Assembly: GCA_025361485.1 (NCBI GenBank)
Contig: JANYLA010000028.1
Coordinates: 1-64,000, forward strand
Origin: Bacteroidales bacterium
GTDB lineage: Bacteria; Bacteroidota; Bacteroidia; Bacteroidales; Tenuifilaceae
Direction of reading: 5' to 3'
DNA: 64,000 nt
Each line of letters opens with the position of its first letter. Within the stretch, counting starts at the first letter, position 1. The translations under genes and the position numbers were made by a program. Below, piece after piece: positions 18,119-27,716 of the stretch. Under the pieces are notes generated by a model, which made no database searches, was not told the DNA's origin, and saw only the letters and a list, made by a program, of their open reading frames with translations.

Positions 18119-18505
18119 TTATTTAGTGCCTTTGAGCGTGAATAGATGAACGCTCACTCCGGTGGCTATTATAATTAGTAAAACCTTAACAAATACTGGC
18201 GTGTGAATTACAGATAGAGAAACCAAAATGGTTAACCATAGAATGCATATTGTAATCCACTTAATCTCGTTTTTTACTGTTTTCCTCTTAATATAATTCT
18301 GAAGGTGTTTTCCAAAGAATCGATTGGTTAACAACCAATCATTAAACTTATTGTTGCTTCGTGCAAACGAGTATGAGGCAAGAAGTAAAAAGGGTGTTGT
18401 GGGTAATAAGGGGACGAAAACACCAATAACTCCAAGCGCCAATGCTAATACGCCAAGAAATAGAAGAAAAGCCCTTACAAAAGGGCTTGGATGTATGTCA
18501 ATCAT
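18119..18505 (-). CDS. DUF454 (YbaN-like) inner-membrane protein
   Basis: A 128-residue protein with a hydrophobic N-terminal segment (about 8-45, VRAFLLFLGVLALALGVIGV, then LPTTPFLLLASYSFARSN) and two further C-terminal helices (about 85-118). The PLLPTTPFLLLA motif identifies DUF454. The function of this family is not established. It is on the minus strand after two CDGSH protein genes, about 19 nt downstream, and may share their transcript. Confidence 0.85.
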   Translation of the reverse strand: MIDIHPSPFVRAFLLFLGVLALALGVIGVFVPLLPTTPFLLLASYSFARSNNKFNDWLLTNRFFGKHLQNYIKRKTVKNEIKWITICILWLTILVSLSVIHTPVFVKVLLIIIATGVSVHLFTLKGTK

Positions 18506-18523
18506 AAAATAATCTTTCGTAAA

Positions 18524-18715
18524 TTATTCTTTATGGCTTCCATCGCAGAAAGGCTTAATCTTCGATTTTCCGCAAGCGCAAAGAAAAACCTCCTTGTTAA
18601 AATCAGTATTCAGTATATTGCCATCTATACCTACAACATTAAAATTGCCTGAAATTTTAATGGGTTGATTTCGGGTTAATTGAACTTCAGCAGAAACTCG
18701 TTTCTTCTCCTCCAT
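18524..18715 (-). CDS. Small CDGSH iron-sulfur protein
   Basis: A 63-residue protein whose second half carries the CDGSH motif CACGKSKIKPFCDGSH, with the three Cys and one His that hold a redox-active [2Fe-2S] cluster in mitoNEET-type proteins. The first half (QPIKISGNFNVVGIDGN) is the short beta lead-in common to bacterial members. It starts 3 nt after the stop of a related, larger CDGSH protein, probably by duplication. Its partner is unknown. Confidence 0.9.
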   Translation of the reverse strand: MEEKKRVSAEVQLTRNQPIKISGNFNVVGIDGNILNTDFNKEVFLCACGKSKIKPFCDGSHKE

Positions 18716-18718
18716 GGA

Positions 18719-19204
18719 TTATCCCTCCGAATCTTTAAAGTTTTTCTTAAAATGGCTTCCATCGCAAAAAGGTTGGCTATTGGAAAACCCACACCTGCAT
18801 AGCGAAATCATCTGCATTGACTTTAACTCGTTTCCATCATACCCAATCACCCTAAACTTACCTGAAATAAGCATCGGACCATTCCTCATTATCTGAACCC
18901 TGGCAGGTTCGCTATCGAACTCACCCGTGTTTTCCTGAGGTTCCTCTTTCACTACTTTGGGTGATCGTTCAGCGCTATTTTTTTGGGGATCGTTCCATTT
19001 AAACATTAATGCATTGGTAGGACACTCGTTTACTATATCAATTACCTTTTCAACATCTGCCCCCTCCATAGTAATCCATGGTCGATTACGTGGATTAAAA
19101 ACTGATAGCAACTTAGTATAGCAAATTGATGCATGGATACATTCCCCGGAATTCCAAAAAACGGTTATATCTTCGTTCGAATACTTCTTTTTCACTCTTT
19201 CCAT
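18719..19204 (-). CDS. Two-domain iron-sulfur protein (4Fe-4S mono-cluster plus CDGSH)
   Basis: A 161-residue protein. Residues about 8-70 resemble the divergent [4Fe-4S] mono-cluster domain (Fer4_19): [14 protein letters not shown], then [14 protein letters not shown]. Residues about 105-155 form a CDGSH domain with [16 protein letters not shown]. The linker is acidic. This domain pair is known in bacterial YjdI-like plus CDGSH fusions. It probably acts in electron transfer or cluster handling, but the partners are unknown. The small CDGSH gene follows 3 nt later, so two CDGSH proteins are made from one transcript. Confidence 0.85.
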   Translation of the reverse strand: MERVKKKYSNEDITVFWNSGECIHASICYTKLLSVFNPRNRPWITMEGADVEKVIDIVNECPTNALMFKWNDPQKNSAERSPKVVKEEPQENTGEFDSEPARVQIMRNGPMLISGKFRVIGYDGNELKSMQMISLCRCGFSNSQPFCDGSHFKKNFKDSEG

Positions 19205-19273
19205 AAATAATTTAGTTCATCTCCATAGTGAACGGAAACCCTATTGGATTTGTTTAAAAAGAAAAAATAAAAA

Positions 19274-19783
19274 TTATTTTTGAATCACTAAACACCTGGC
19301 TATTAAATCGTGTAACGCCTGTTTTTTTTCTGTAAAACCAGCAATAATATATCCAATTAGCAAAGTCATATTAGTAATTATTCTTGAGAAGTAACGACCA
19401 GTGGCTCTACCGAAGGTAATCCTATTCCCCTCCATGTCAACAACTTTAATGCTAACAGCCATTTTGCCAAGGGTTCCGCCGAATTTAGACGACTCCATTA
19501 AAGCATAATATAACCACTTCATAACAATGCTGATAAGTATTGCTAGTATTATCATACCGATTATCCCTCCAATCATCAGTAATCCATCATGGGTAAACAA
19601 ATCTTTGAAGTTGCTAATCCCATCTAAGTTTACACCGAAAGCAATTATACCCAAAATTATTGGTACAAAAAGAATAAATCCAGCAATCCCTATTACAAAC
19701 TGATCAATTATGTAAGCAGCGAATCTTAACCAGAATCCTGCATATTTAACTTGACTCTGCTCTGAATTTGAAATTACTTCCAT
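19274..19783 (-). CDS. RDD-family membrane protein
   Basis: A 169-residue protein with the RDD signature: YAGFWLRFAAYIIDQFVIGI at about 14-33 (R and D in the first helix), a second helix pair, then GGTLGKMAVSIKVVDMEGN and the C-terminal KKQALHDLIARCLVI. Three to four membrane helices are visible. The transported or bound substrate of RDD proteins is mostly unknown, though some are reported as Na+/H+ antiporters. It lies 69 nt upstream of the CDGSH genes on the same strand, and a link is not clear. Confidence 0.9.
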   Translation of the reverse strand: MEVISNSEQSQVKYAGFWLRFAAYIIDQFVIGIAGFILFVPIILGIIAFGVNLDGISNFKDLFTHDGLLMIGGIIGMIILAILISIVMKWLYYALMESSKFGGTLGKMAVSIKVVDMEGNRITFGRATGRYFSRIITNMTLLIGYIIAGFTEKKQALHDLIARCLVIQK

Positions 19784-19838
19784 GGCTTTAGCGTTTTTAA
19801 TTTTTTGTTAAATTCATCAAATAAATCAGTACATGAAA

Positions 19839-19846
19839 TATATTTG
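19839..19846 (+). promoter_or_regulatory. -7 box (TATATTTG) for the DUF4294 gene
   Basis: TATATTTG is a consensus match about 97 nt ahead of the ATG at 19943. It is a weak prediction in A/T-rich DNA. Confidence 0.25.
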
Positions 19847-19942
19847 CCTATAATTTGTAGTAAAATTAGAAATACTTTAACATCATTCTTTAATCAACAA
19901 CAAAAAAACGAAATTATTCGTTAAAAGCCGTAGAGATTAATT

Positions 19943-20542
19943 ATGATAAAGTTTTTTGCGATACTATTTTCAATTCTATTTGTGCCAGTATTTGAGGGAT
20001 TGGCTCAGCAAACTATTGTTATTGATGGTTTCACAATTCCCGGTGTTACCATTGTTGACGGCGAACAAATACCCAATTGGGTAATTCCCGGAATTGTTGT
20101 ATTTCCTAAGCGTGATTTCAAAACGAAAAAGGATTATCGCCAGTACCAGCGGATGATTCGAAATTTAAAGGTGGTTTATCCGTACGCTAGAATTGCTAAG
20201 ATAAAATTAACCGATATGAATTGGCAGCTGATGCAGCTGAAAACCAAATGCGAAAAAGAGCAATTTGTAAATCAAATAGAAAAAGAGATAAGAACTGATT
20301 TTGAAAAAAAATTAATTGGTCTTACCGTTTCACAAGGGAAGATGCTAATTAAGCTGATTGATAGAGAAACAGGGAAAACTTCGTACGAATTACTCAAAGA
20401 GTTGAAAGGAAATTTTTCGGCGGGGCTATGGCAGGCTGTTGCCCGAATTTTTGGCTCAAACCTAAAAAGCGAGTTTGACGAAGAGGGCGAGGACAAAATC
20501 CTTGATGAGCTAATTGTGCTTTACGAATACAAGCAATTATAG
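19943..20542 (+). CDS. DUF4294 secreted/periplasmic protein
   Basis: A 199-residue protein with a signal peptide (MIKFFAILFSILFVPVFEGLA). The central YRQYQRMIRNLKVVYPYARIAK is the DUF4294 hallmark, and the C-terminal half is helical. DUF4294 is confined largely to Bacteroidota and has no established role. It stands alone between a minus-strand RDD gene and a convergent sugar transferase gene. Confidence 0.85.
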   Translation: MIKFFAILFSILFVPVFEGLAQQTIVIDGFTIPGVTIVDGEQIPNWVIPGIVVFPKRDFKTKKDYRQYQRMIRNLKVVYPYARIAKIKLTDMNWQLMQLKTKCEKEQFVNQIEKEIRTDFEKKLIGLTVSQGKMLIKLIDRETGKTSYELLKELKGNFSAGLWQAVARIFGSNLKSEFDEEGEDKILDELIVLYEYKQL

Positions 20543-20582
20543 TTTTCTATAGCTAAAACAGTCATAAATCACCTGAAATAAA

Positions 20583-21992
20583 TTAAACCCCTTTACCTTT
20601 AAATACCGTTATCAAAGTGTATATAATGATTTTGAGATCAACCAAAATCGACATGTTATCGATGTACAGAAGATCGTATTTTAGCCTTTCAACCATTTGA
20701 TCAACATTTTCGGCATAGCCGTACTTCACCTGTCCCCACGAAGTGATTCCCGGTTTTACCTTCTGAAGGTGAATATAATGGGGTGCAACTTTAACAATCT
20801 GATTCACGAAGAACTGCCGCTCAGGACGTGGGCCAACCAACGACATCTCACCCCGAAGTACATTAAAAAAGTTAGGAATCTCATCGAGCCGGGTTTTGCG
20901 CATAAATCGGCCTAATGAAGTAACCCGAGTATCGGTTTTACTTGATAATGCTGGGCCTGATTGCTCGGCATTAACTAGCATTGAACGAAATTTAAAAAGA
21001 GTGAAAGGTTTCCCGTATTGGCCAATTCTTTCCTGTTTATGAATTATCGCTCCTTTAGATGTTAACTTAATTAAAATACATAAAATAAAAATTAAAGGGA
21101 GCAGAACTATTAACGCAAATCCAGCAATTACAATATCCATGAACTGTTTTACCTTAACCTGCCAGGGTGGCATTAACTCGAAAGAGACCTTGAAAAGGGG
21201 TGCGCTAAAAATCTCCGACATCTTAACTCTGCCAGTCAGATAGTCATATAAACTTGGTATGGCTTTGATTATAACATTCATACTTTGTAGCTCATTAATG
21301 AGCTTAAGCATACTCTTATTATCGGAACTATCGAGCGCTATTAACACCTCCTCAATTCTGTTTTTTTGGATAATGCTATCAATGGATATTAAATTGCCTA
21401 AATGAGGTATAACCCCGGTTAAACTATTATTTCCGCCAATATCGACAAAACCAACAATTTTATAACCCTGGGATTTGATTTGAGCCTGTAATTCGTTGTA
21501 GAGTTCAAGCGCTTTTTCGCCTTCACCGATTATGATAGTTGGAAAACCATACTTACGTGTATGAATCCGATTTATTGTTATTGATGTAATAATTAACCTT
21601 GGGAAATAGGTTAGTATAAATACTAAGAAAAATAGAATATAGAACAGTTTGAAGTAATAAGATGAGGATAATATAACATCTTTAAACATCAACACAAAGA
21701 AGATTATCAGAGTACCGATTAGGGTTATTCCAATTGAATTGCCAAGCTCCTTTAATCTCGATTTCCGAAAAATATCGTTATAAAATCCTGCTAGGCTAAA
21801 CAAAATCAACCAAAAAAGGATGAAAAGTGCTATTCCTATATAAAATCGGATGGAAAGTTCAGATGGAATTAATTTAAGGGTTATCGATCCTTGGATTATT
21901 TTACTTCGATAATAAATAAAAAGAAACCAAGCAAGTAAAATGCCAATAAAATCGAAGGTAATGTATTTGATAATCTGCCACTTCCTATTCAC
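20583..21992 (-). CDS. Exopolysaccharide polyprenyl glycosylphosphotransferase (WcaJ/WbaP-like)
   Basis: A 469-residue membrane enzyme. Four or five N-terminal helices (about 10-135) are followed by a CoA-binding-like Rossmann domain (about 150-245, PTIIIGEGEKALELYNEL) and a C-terminal bacterial sugar transferase (about 275-469). The catalytic domain begins with a membrane re-entrant helix (IVIAGFALIVLLPLIFILCI), then KQERIGQYGKPFTLFKFRSM, KTRLDEIPNFFNVLRGEMSL and GPRPERQFF. It moves a sugar-1-phosphate onto undecaprenyl phosphate, the first step of capsule, EPS or O-antigen assembly. The sugar is unknown. No other polysaccharide gene cluster surrounds it. Confidence 0.92.
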   Translation of the reverse strand: MNRKWQIIKYITFDFIGILLAWFLFIYYRSKIIQGSITLKLIPSELSIRFYIGIALFILFWLILFSLAGFYNDIFRKSRLKELGNSIGITLIGTLIIFFVLMFKDVILSSSYYFKLFYILFFLVFILTYFPRLIITSITINRIHTRKYGFPTIIIGEGEKALELYNELQAQIKSQGYKIVGFVDIGGNNSLTGVIPHLGNLISIDSIIQKNRIEEVLIALDSSDNKSMLKLINELQSMNVIIKAIPSLYDYLTGRVKMSEIFSAPLFKVSFELMPPWQVKVKQFMDIVIAGFALIVLLPLIFILCILIKLTSKGAIIHKQERIGQYGKPFTLFKFRSMLVNAEQSGPALSSKTDTRVTSLGRFMRKTRLDEIPNFFNVLRGEMSLVGPRPERQFFVNQIVKVAPHYIHLQKVKPGITSWGQVKYGYAENVDQMVERLKYDLLYIDNMSILVDLKIIIYTLITVFKGKGV

Positions 21993-22054
21993 AACTCGTC
22001 GTTTTGGGGTATCTAAATTAAGGAAATTATGCAGATTCCAAAAATAAATATGTG

Positions 22055-22924
22055 TTAGTTCATCGGGTAAAGGCGTTCTTCTATCGCTTCAAAAATGCTT
22101 AGCGTTTCAATTGCATTCTCAATACCAAAACTTAAAGAAGATTTTGACAATACCTCCTGAGTATAAATGCTTAGATTTGTTATGAAACTTTCATCGGATA
22201 GGATTAATTCGGGCGAATTTAGGACTCTTGTCTCGAAATCGGCATTATTAACAGGCAAATCTTTAAAATAACCATCATCTCCAGAAAAGAATCGTAATAC
22301 ACATCTTTCTGCTTCATCAACTCGTGTTATACTCGATGCAATGACACTGCTATTATCGTACTCCATTCGCAAATTAATGGCTTTTGGACTTTTAGTGAAT
22401 AAGGGTAACCCATTCACTCTTAATTTTCGCATACCGCAAGGCTTAATCCTTACAAACGAGGCGATATCATAAATAAGCATTCGACGAAAAGCATCATCGT
22501 TAGCGCTTTTTCCAGCATCACGAGTAAGCTGAAGCATAAAGTAGTTTCCAATTATCTCATCCTGCTTAACCAATATCTCGCCGGCACATCCAAAACCAAT
22601 CGGAAAACCGATTTCAATTGATAATTCATTAATTTCGAGGAGGGAGCTTAGGGAATAATCAGGTAGACTTGCTAAAAAAATATTAACCCCTCTTTTTAGC
22701 GCTTTGGTTACAAAATCAAAATAATTATCACTGTCATAAAAAACATATGCAACCTCAATCTGCACTAATAGTTCATCCTCCAATTCATAGATTTTAGTAT
22801 CAAAATCATTGGTTTTTTCATTGGTTCTAAAATAGACTCCTACCAGCTCAAGGTTATTTCGATATGCAATCGTTTGCAGTAAATCGGTTCCAACTAGATT
22901 TTGAAAGAAAAAGCCTGCTTTCAT
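22055..22924 (-). CDS. Uncharacterised protein, possibly a degenerate Gfo/Idh/MocA-like oxidoreductase
   Basis: A 289-residue soluble protein I do not recognise with certainty. The first 120 residues read as alternating strand and helix (LELVGVYFRTNE, VAYVFYDSDNYFDFVTKAL, GVNIFLAS), as in the N-domain of Gfo/Idh/MocA enzymes. However, the dinucleotide loop GxGxxG is absent and the expected EKP motif is not seen. The second half is beta-rich. It is on the minus strand immediately upstream of the sugar transferase gene (62 nt), so a role in surface polysaccharide synthesis is possible but unproven. Confidence 0.5.
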   Translation of the reverse strand: MKAGFFFQNLVGTDLLQTIAYRNNLELVGVYFRTNEKTNDFDTKIYELEDELLVQIEVAYVFYDSDNYFDFVTKALKRGVNIFLASLPDYSLSSLLEINELSIEIGFPIGFGCAGEILVKQDEIIGNYFMLQLTRDAGKSANDDAFRRMLIYDIASFVRIKPCGMRKLRVNGLPLFTKSPKAINLRMEYDNSSVIASSITRVDEAERCVLRFFSGDDGYFKDLPVNNADFETRVLNSPELILSDESFITNLSIYTQEVLSKSSLSFGIENAIETLSIFEAIEERLYPMN

Positions 22925-23085
22925 AAACAGATACTGTTATTGATGGGAGAAAATATAACCAATAAACCTCAACTTTATCGATTTAAATTCTAATACAAAC
23001 TTACCCTAATTTAGACCCAAATAACGTTTATAAATGGTCTTTTTATTAACTAAATAGTAACAGTTCATAATATTAAAACTCCTGT

Positions 23086-23093
23086 TATCTTTG
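23086..23093 (+). promoter_or_regulatory. -7 box (TATCTTTG) for pcm
   Basis: TATCTTTG, 29 nt upstream of the pcm ATG. Confidence 0.45.
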
Positions 23094-23122
23094 TAACTAC
23101 AATTAGAGTTGAGCACAATAGA

Positions 23123-23767
23123 ATGCAGGATACATATAGACACAAAGGTCTCCGAAGGAATTTAGTTGACGAGCTTAAGCTAAAAGGAATATCCGATCAG
23201 AAAGTTTTAGATGCTATCTATGCTGTTCCTCGTCATTTTTTTATGGATAGCGGGTTTATTAATTTTGCTTACAAAGATTCTGCATTCCCCATTGGTGCCG
23301 GGCAAACAATATCACAACCTTATACCGTAGCTTTTCAAACCCAGCTATTAACCATTCAACCTTTAGAAAAAGTCCTCGAAATTGGAACAGGCTCTGGCTA
23401 TCAAACTGCCGTTCTAATGGAGATGGGCGCTAAGGTATACACCATTGAGCGACAAAAAGAGCTATACATAAAAGCTAAAGCGCAGCTTGAAGCAATGGGC
23501 TATCATCCTCACTTCTTTTATGGTGACGGATACTTAGGAATGCCCAGCTATGGGCCTTATAGTAAGATTATCATAACTGCTGGTGCTCCTGAAATTCCAG
23601 CAATGCTAATTGAACAACTTCAAATCGGAGGTAAATTAATATCTCCTGTTGGAGATAAGCTCGGGCAGGTTATGACTTTAGCTGAGAAGGTGAGCGAAAC
23701 AGAAACAATCATCACCCAGCACGGAAACTTTATCTTTGTTCCGTTGTTAAAGGGTACAAAACAGTAG
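23123..23767 (+). CDS. pcm: Protein-L-isoaspartate O-methyltransferase
   Basis: A 214-residue repair enzyme that methylates isoaspartyl residues using SAM. Visible motifs are VPRHFFM and the AYKDSAFPIGAGQTISQPYT region, which binds the substrate peptide, and the SAM loop VLEIGTGSGYQTAVL. Length and order of motifs are typical. It is followed by a metallo-hydrolase gene after 13 nt, so the pair is probably one operon. Confidence 0.95.
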   Translation: MQDTYRHKGLRRNLVDELKLKGISDQKVLDAIYAVPRHFFMDSGFINFAYKDSAFPIGAGQTISQPYTVAFQTQLLTIQPLEKVLEIGTGSGYQTAVLMEMGAKVYTIERQKELYIKAKAQLEAMGYHPHFFYGDGYLGMPSYGPYSKIIITAGAPEIPAMLIEQLQIGGKLISPVGDKLGQVMTLAEKVSETETIITQHGNFIFVPLLKGTKQ

Positions 23768-23780
23768 ATAAAAAAATAAA

Positions 23781-24422
23781 ATGATACAGGTAAAGACGTT
23801 AATACTTAATCCATTTCAAGAGAATACTTATATTATTTACGACCAAACCGGCGAAGCTATTATAATAGATCCTGGGTGCTACTCCAAATCAGATTTCGAT
23901 GAGGTAAAATGGTTTGTCGATTCAAACGAATTAACAGTAAAGCACTTAATTCTAACCCATGGACATATCGACCATATTCTTGGCATCGACTCTTTAAGAG
24001 ATTTATATCAAGTTAAATGTCTTGCACATGCTGACGATCTCCCGTTAATCGAAAACTCACCTGTACATGGTCTAATGTTTGGAATCTCAATCGATAAAGC
24101 GCCAACGATCGATGAATTATTAAAGGATGGTGATAAAATTTCCTTCGGTAAATCCACCTTAGAAATAATTCATACTCCGGGTCACTCAAAGGGTGGAATT
24201 TGTATTCTATTCCGTGATGAGAAAAAACTTTTTACAGGCGATACCCTTTTTAATGGGTCAATTGGTAGAACTGACTTGATGGGGGGAAACTATGAAACTT
24301 TAATTGATAGTATTGTTCACAAAATTATTCCCCTTGGCGATGATATGGCTGTTTACCCTGGACATGGGAGCCCGACTACAATTGGATTCGAAAAAAAGAA
24401 TAATTCATTTCTTCAAAAGTAA
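23781..24422 (+). CDS. MBL-fold metallo-hydrolase (glyoxalase II-like)
   Basis: A 213-residue metallo-beta-lactamase-fold protein. The metal motif HxHxDH is seen as LTHGHIDHILG. Further ligands are HTPGHSKGGIC, the bridging Asp in FTGDTLFNGSIGRTD, and the last His in VYPGHGSPT. The size and the GRTD motif match the GloB-like small hydrolases (thioester hydrolases such as hydroxyacylglutathione hydrolase), but Bacteroidota mostly lack glutathione, so the substrate is unknown. It is cotranscribed with pcm. Confidence 0.88.
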   Translation: MIQVKTLILNPFQENTYIIYDQTGEAIIIDPGCYSKSDFDEVKWFVDSNELTVKHLILTHGHIDHILGIDSLRDLYQVKCLAHADDLPLIENSPVHGLMFGISIDKAPTIDELLKDGDKISFGKSTLEIIHTPGHSKGGICILFRDEKKLFTGDTLFNGSIGRTDLMGGNYETLIDSIVHKIIPLGDDMAVYPGHGSPTTIGFEKKNNSFLQK

Positions 24423-24483
24423 TAGGAATGATTTCTTTTTTAACAAAGTGATAAATCTCAAATCTAATCCGAAATCATTTTTT

Positions 24484-24491
24484 TACTTTTG
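24484..24491 (+). promoter_or_regulatory. -7 box (TACTTTTG) for gcvP
   Basis: TACTTTTG fits TAnnTTTG, about 50 nt before the gcvP ATG. Confidence 0.45.
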
Positions 24492-24540
24492 CATCAATTT
24501 TGGAAATCGTAATTATTTAACAAAATAAAAATCAATTATA

Positions 24541-27408
24541 ATGATAACCGATTCTTTTGTTTCACGTCATATTGGTCCTCGCGACCAGGAACTTAACGAG
24601 ATGTTGAAGGTTGTTGGTGTATCGTCTCTCGACGAACTTATAAATCAAACTGTACCAACATCAATACGGTTAAAAAAGCCGCTCAACCTTCCTGCTCCAC
24701 TTACTGAGTTTGAATATTTAAACAAAATCAATGCTCTTGCAGCCAAGAATCAAATTTACCGTTCATTTATAGGTATGGGTTATTACGGCACTGCAACACC
24801 TGCAGTTATAATGCGTAATATTTTTGAGAACCCAAGCTGGTACACTTCATACACTCCTTACCAAGCAGAAATTAGCCAAGGTCGTTTAGAGGCATTGCTA
24901 AACTATCAGACTATGGTTATGGATTTAACAGGAATGCAGATTGCCAACGCATCGCTACTTGATGAATCTACCGCAGCTGCTGAAGCGATGATCATGATGT
25001 TTAACCTTCGTAGTCGACAAGCAGTAAAGGATGGAAAAAATGTAATTTTTGTTGATAAAGATATCTTCCCCCAAAACCTTGAAGTAATTATTACTAGGGC
25101 AAAACCTCTAGGTATGGAGGTTGTAACAGGATGCTATAGCGAGTATACTTACACTGGAAAAGAATTTGGTGCAATTGTTCAGTATCCATCAGCGAAAGGT
25201 ACAGTAAGAGATTATGCTGGTTTTACAACCAAAGCACATGAAGCAGGTGTTCTTGTTGCTGTAATATCTGATCTTTTAAGTCTTGCACTAATTACACCTC
25301 CAGGTGAATGGGGCGCTGACATCGTTGTTGGTTCAACCCAACGTTTTGGTGTACCCATGGGATTTGGCGGTCCTCATGCCGCTTTCTTTGCAACCAAAGA
25401 TGAGCACAAACGCAGCATGCCGGGTCGCATCATCGGCGTTTCTGTTGACCGCTATGGCAATAAAGCGTTACGTATGGCTTTACAAACCCGCGAACAACAT
25501 ATCAAACGCGAGCGTGCAACCTCAAATATTTGTACTGCACAAGCACTTCTTGCAACTATGGCTGGAATGTATGCAGTATATCATGGGAAAGAGGGTATTA
25601 GAAGAATTGCTTCCTACACCCACAGCGTGGCAGTTATAGTTGCTAACGAGCTTACAAAACTAGGATATACTCAAAATGTAAAGAGTTTCTTTGATACTAT
25701 TGAAATAGCTCTTCCTACCTCTGTAAACGTAAATACTATCAAAGAAAAAGCACTTGCGAACAAGCTAAATTTCTGCTACAAAGAGAATGGCAATATTGGT
25801 ATCAGCTTCGATGAGGTTACCAATGTACATGATATCAACTCTATCTTAACTGTTTTTGCTGAAGCCGCAGGCAAGAAAGCAACTGTAATCAACGAAATCG
25901 TTGAATCAAACCAGATACCTGCTAATTCAAAGCGTACAAGCAGCTATTTAACCGAGAAGGTATTCAACATGTTCCACTCTGAAACCGAGATGATGAGGTA
26001 TATCAAGAAGTTGGAACGTAAGGATATATCATTAACCCATAGCATGATTTCGCTTGGTAGCTGTACTATGAAATTAAACGGTGCTGCATTAATGATGCCG
26101 CTTAGCCGTCCAGAGTTTGGAAACATTCACCCATTTGTTCCAGTTGATCAAGTTGCTGGCTACATGGAGATGATTCACGATTTGGAAAAATACTTAGCAG
26201 AGATTACTGGATTTGCAGCCGTTTCGTTACAACCTAACTCAGGTGCAGCTGGTGAATATGCAGGTTTAATGGTTATCCGTCAGTATCATATCGACAGAGG
26301 TGATGCTCATCGTAATGTTGTACTAATTCCAGCATCCGCACACGGAACAAATCCAGCCAGCGCTGCAATGGCAGGCATGGAAGTTATAGTTGTTGCATGT
26401 GATGAAAAGGGAAATATCAATGTTGATGACTTAAAGGTAAAAGCCGAACAGCATAAGGATAAACTTTCATGCTTTATGGTAACTTATCCATCGACCCACG
26501 GAGTATTCGAGTATAAAATCCGTGAGATGATGGATATTATTCATAAAAACGGTGGTCTAGTTTATATGGATGGTGCTAACATGAATGCTCAGGTTGGACT
26601 TACTAGTCCAGGCGAGATTGGCGCTGATGTTTGCCACTTAAATCTACATAAAACATTTGCAATACCCCACGGCGGCGGCGGCCCAGGCGTTGGTCCAATT
26701 GCTGTTACCAAAGAGCTTGCCCATTTCCTACCTTCTCACCCAGTTTTGAAAACTGGAGGCGATAAGGCAATTACAGCCGTTGCTGCTGCTCCTTACGGTA
26801 GCGCAAGCGTTCTCCCTATAACTTATGGTTATATCCTAATGCTTGGAAACGAAGGTTTGACCAGCGCCACGAAGTGGGCAATTCTCAACGCAAACTATAT
26901 GGCAACTCGCCTTAAAGGTTATTTCAGCGTTCTATATACAGGTGAAACTGGACGTGTTGCACACGAAATGATTCTAGATTGCCATCATTTTAAAACATGC
27001 TATGATGTTGAAACGGGCGATATCGCTCGTCGTTTGATGGATTATGGTTACCACGCTCCTACCCTTTCGTTCCCAGTTCACGAAACCCTAATGGTTGAAC
27101 CAACCGAGAGCGAATCGAAGCAAGAACTCGATCGATTTGTCGACACGCTAATAGCTATCAAGCAAGAACTCGATGATATTAAGAATGGCAAAGCCGATAA
27201 GGTTGATAACGTTCTAAAGAATGCACCACATACTGCCACTGAAGTTACTGCCGATGAGTGGATCCATGTTTATGGTCGTCAGAAAGCTGCATTCCCGCTA
27301 CCTTGGATTGCAGGAAATAAATTTTGGCCAGCTGTTGGCAAGATCGACTCTGGCTATGGCGATAGAAACCTAGTATGCTCTTGTGCTCCGATAGAAGATT
27401 ATTTATAG
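24541..27408 (+). CDS. gcvP: Glycine dehydrogenase (decarboxylating), P protein of the glycine cleavage system
   Basis: A 955-residue single-chain P protein, the length of the fused form in Proteobacteria and Bacteroidota (as opposed to the split gcvPA/gcvPB). The N-terminus has FVSRHIGPRDQE and GMGYYGTATPAVI. The PLP lysine is K704 in NLHKTFAIPHGGGGPG. The C-terminus includes YGSASVLPITYGYI and RNLVCSCAPIEDY. It decarboxylates glycine and passes the aminomethyl group to the H protein. It is not next to gcvT or gcvH here. Two hairpins follow the gene. Confidence 0.97.
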   Translation: MITDSFVSRHIGPRDQELNEMLKVVGVSSLDELINQTVPTSIRLKKPLNLPAPLTEFEYLNKINALAAKNQIYRSFIGMGYYGTATPAVIMRNIFENPSWYTSYTPYQAEISQGRLEALLNYQTMVMDLTGMQIANASLLDESTAAAEAMIMMFNLRSRQAVKDGKNVIFVDKDIFPQNLEVIITRAKPLGMEVVTGCYSEYTYTGKEFGAIVQYPSAKGTVRDYAGFTTKAHEAGVLVAVISDLLSLALITPPGEWGADIVVGSTQRFGVPMGFGGPHAAFFATKDEHKRSMPGRIIGVSVDRYGNKALRMALQTREQHIKRERATSNICTAQALLATMAGMYAVYHGKEGIRRIASYTHSVAVIVANELTKLGYTQNVKSFFDTIEIALPTSVNVNTIKEKALANKLNFCYKENGNIGISFDEVTNVHDINSILTVFAEAAGKKATVINEIVESNQIPANSKRTSSYLTEKVFNMFHSETEMMRYIKKLERKDISLTHSMISLGSCTMKLNGAALMMPLSRPEFGNIHPFVPVDQVAGYMEMIHDLEKYLAEITGFAAVSLQPNSGAAGEYAGLMVIRQYHIDRGDAHRNVVLIPASAHGTNPASAAMAGMEVIVVACDEKGNINVDDLKVKAEQHKDKLSCFMVTYPSTHGVFEYKIREMMDIIHKNGGLVYMDGANMNAQVGLTSPGEIGADVCHLNLHKTFAIPHGGGGPGVGPIAVTKELAHFLPSHPVLKTGGDKAITAVAAAPYGSASVLPITYGYILMLGNEGLTSATKWAILNANYMATRLKGYFSVLYTGETGRVAHEMILDCHHFKTCYDVETGDIARRLMDYGYHAPTLSFPVHETLMVEPTESESKQELDRFVDTLIAIKQELDDIKNGKADKVDNVLKNAPHTATEVTADEWIHVYGRQKAAFPLPWIAGNKFWPAVGKIDSGYGDRNLVCSCAPIEDYL

Positions 27409-27424
27409 ATTTACTCTGATTAAT

Positions 27425-27461
27425 AAAAAGTTCCGTATCTGAAAGGGTACGGAACTTTTTT
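27425..27461 (+). terminator. Terminator of gcvP
   Basis: A 13-bp stem (27425-27437 with 27448-27460) whose right arm ends in a T-run, 17 nt past the gcvP stop. Confidence 0.85.
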
Positions 27462-27470
27462 CTATAAAAG

Positions 27471-27500
27471 AGAAAGGGTCTACTTTCGTAGACCCTTTCT
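27471..27500. terminator. Second hairpin after gcvP
   Basis: A perfect 13-bp stem with a TTTC loop (27471-27483, 27488-27500). There is no strong T-run on the plus strand, while the minus strand has a T-rich flank. It may back up the first terminator or end the minus-strand transcript. Confidence 0.55.
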
Positions 27501-27716
27501 AGCTAAACAACTAATTAACCACCGGAGATTTAAGCATAAAATGCTTTTCTCACGCTCAAATTTAACTCTAGTTTGCCTTTATCTATCTTTGTTTTGACTA
27601 ACCACTCCATTCTCTTGGTAAACATTGTTTTTTAAGCATGGAATCATTAGCCACTCTAATCATTTTCTTAATCCCCTCATATTGAAGCATTACATAACTT
27701 AAATAGCACCAAAGTA
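27501..27716. other. Spacer between gcvP terminators and the XRE gene
   Basis: Together with the two hairpins before it, this makes a gene-free stretch of about 308 bp. I see no open frame, RNA structure or repeat in this part. Confidence 0.5.
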
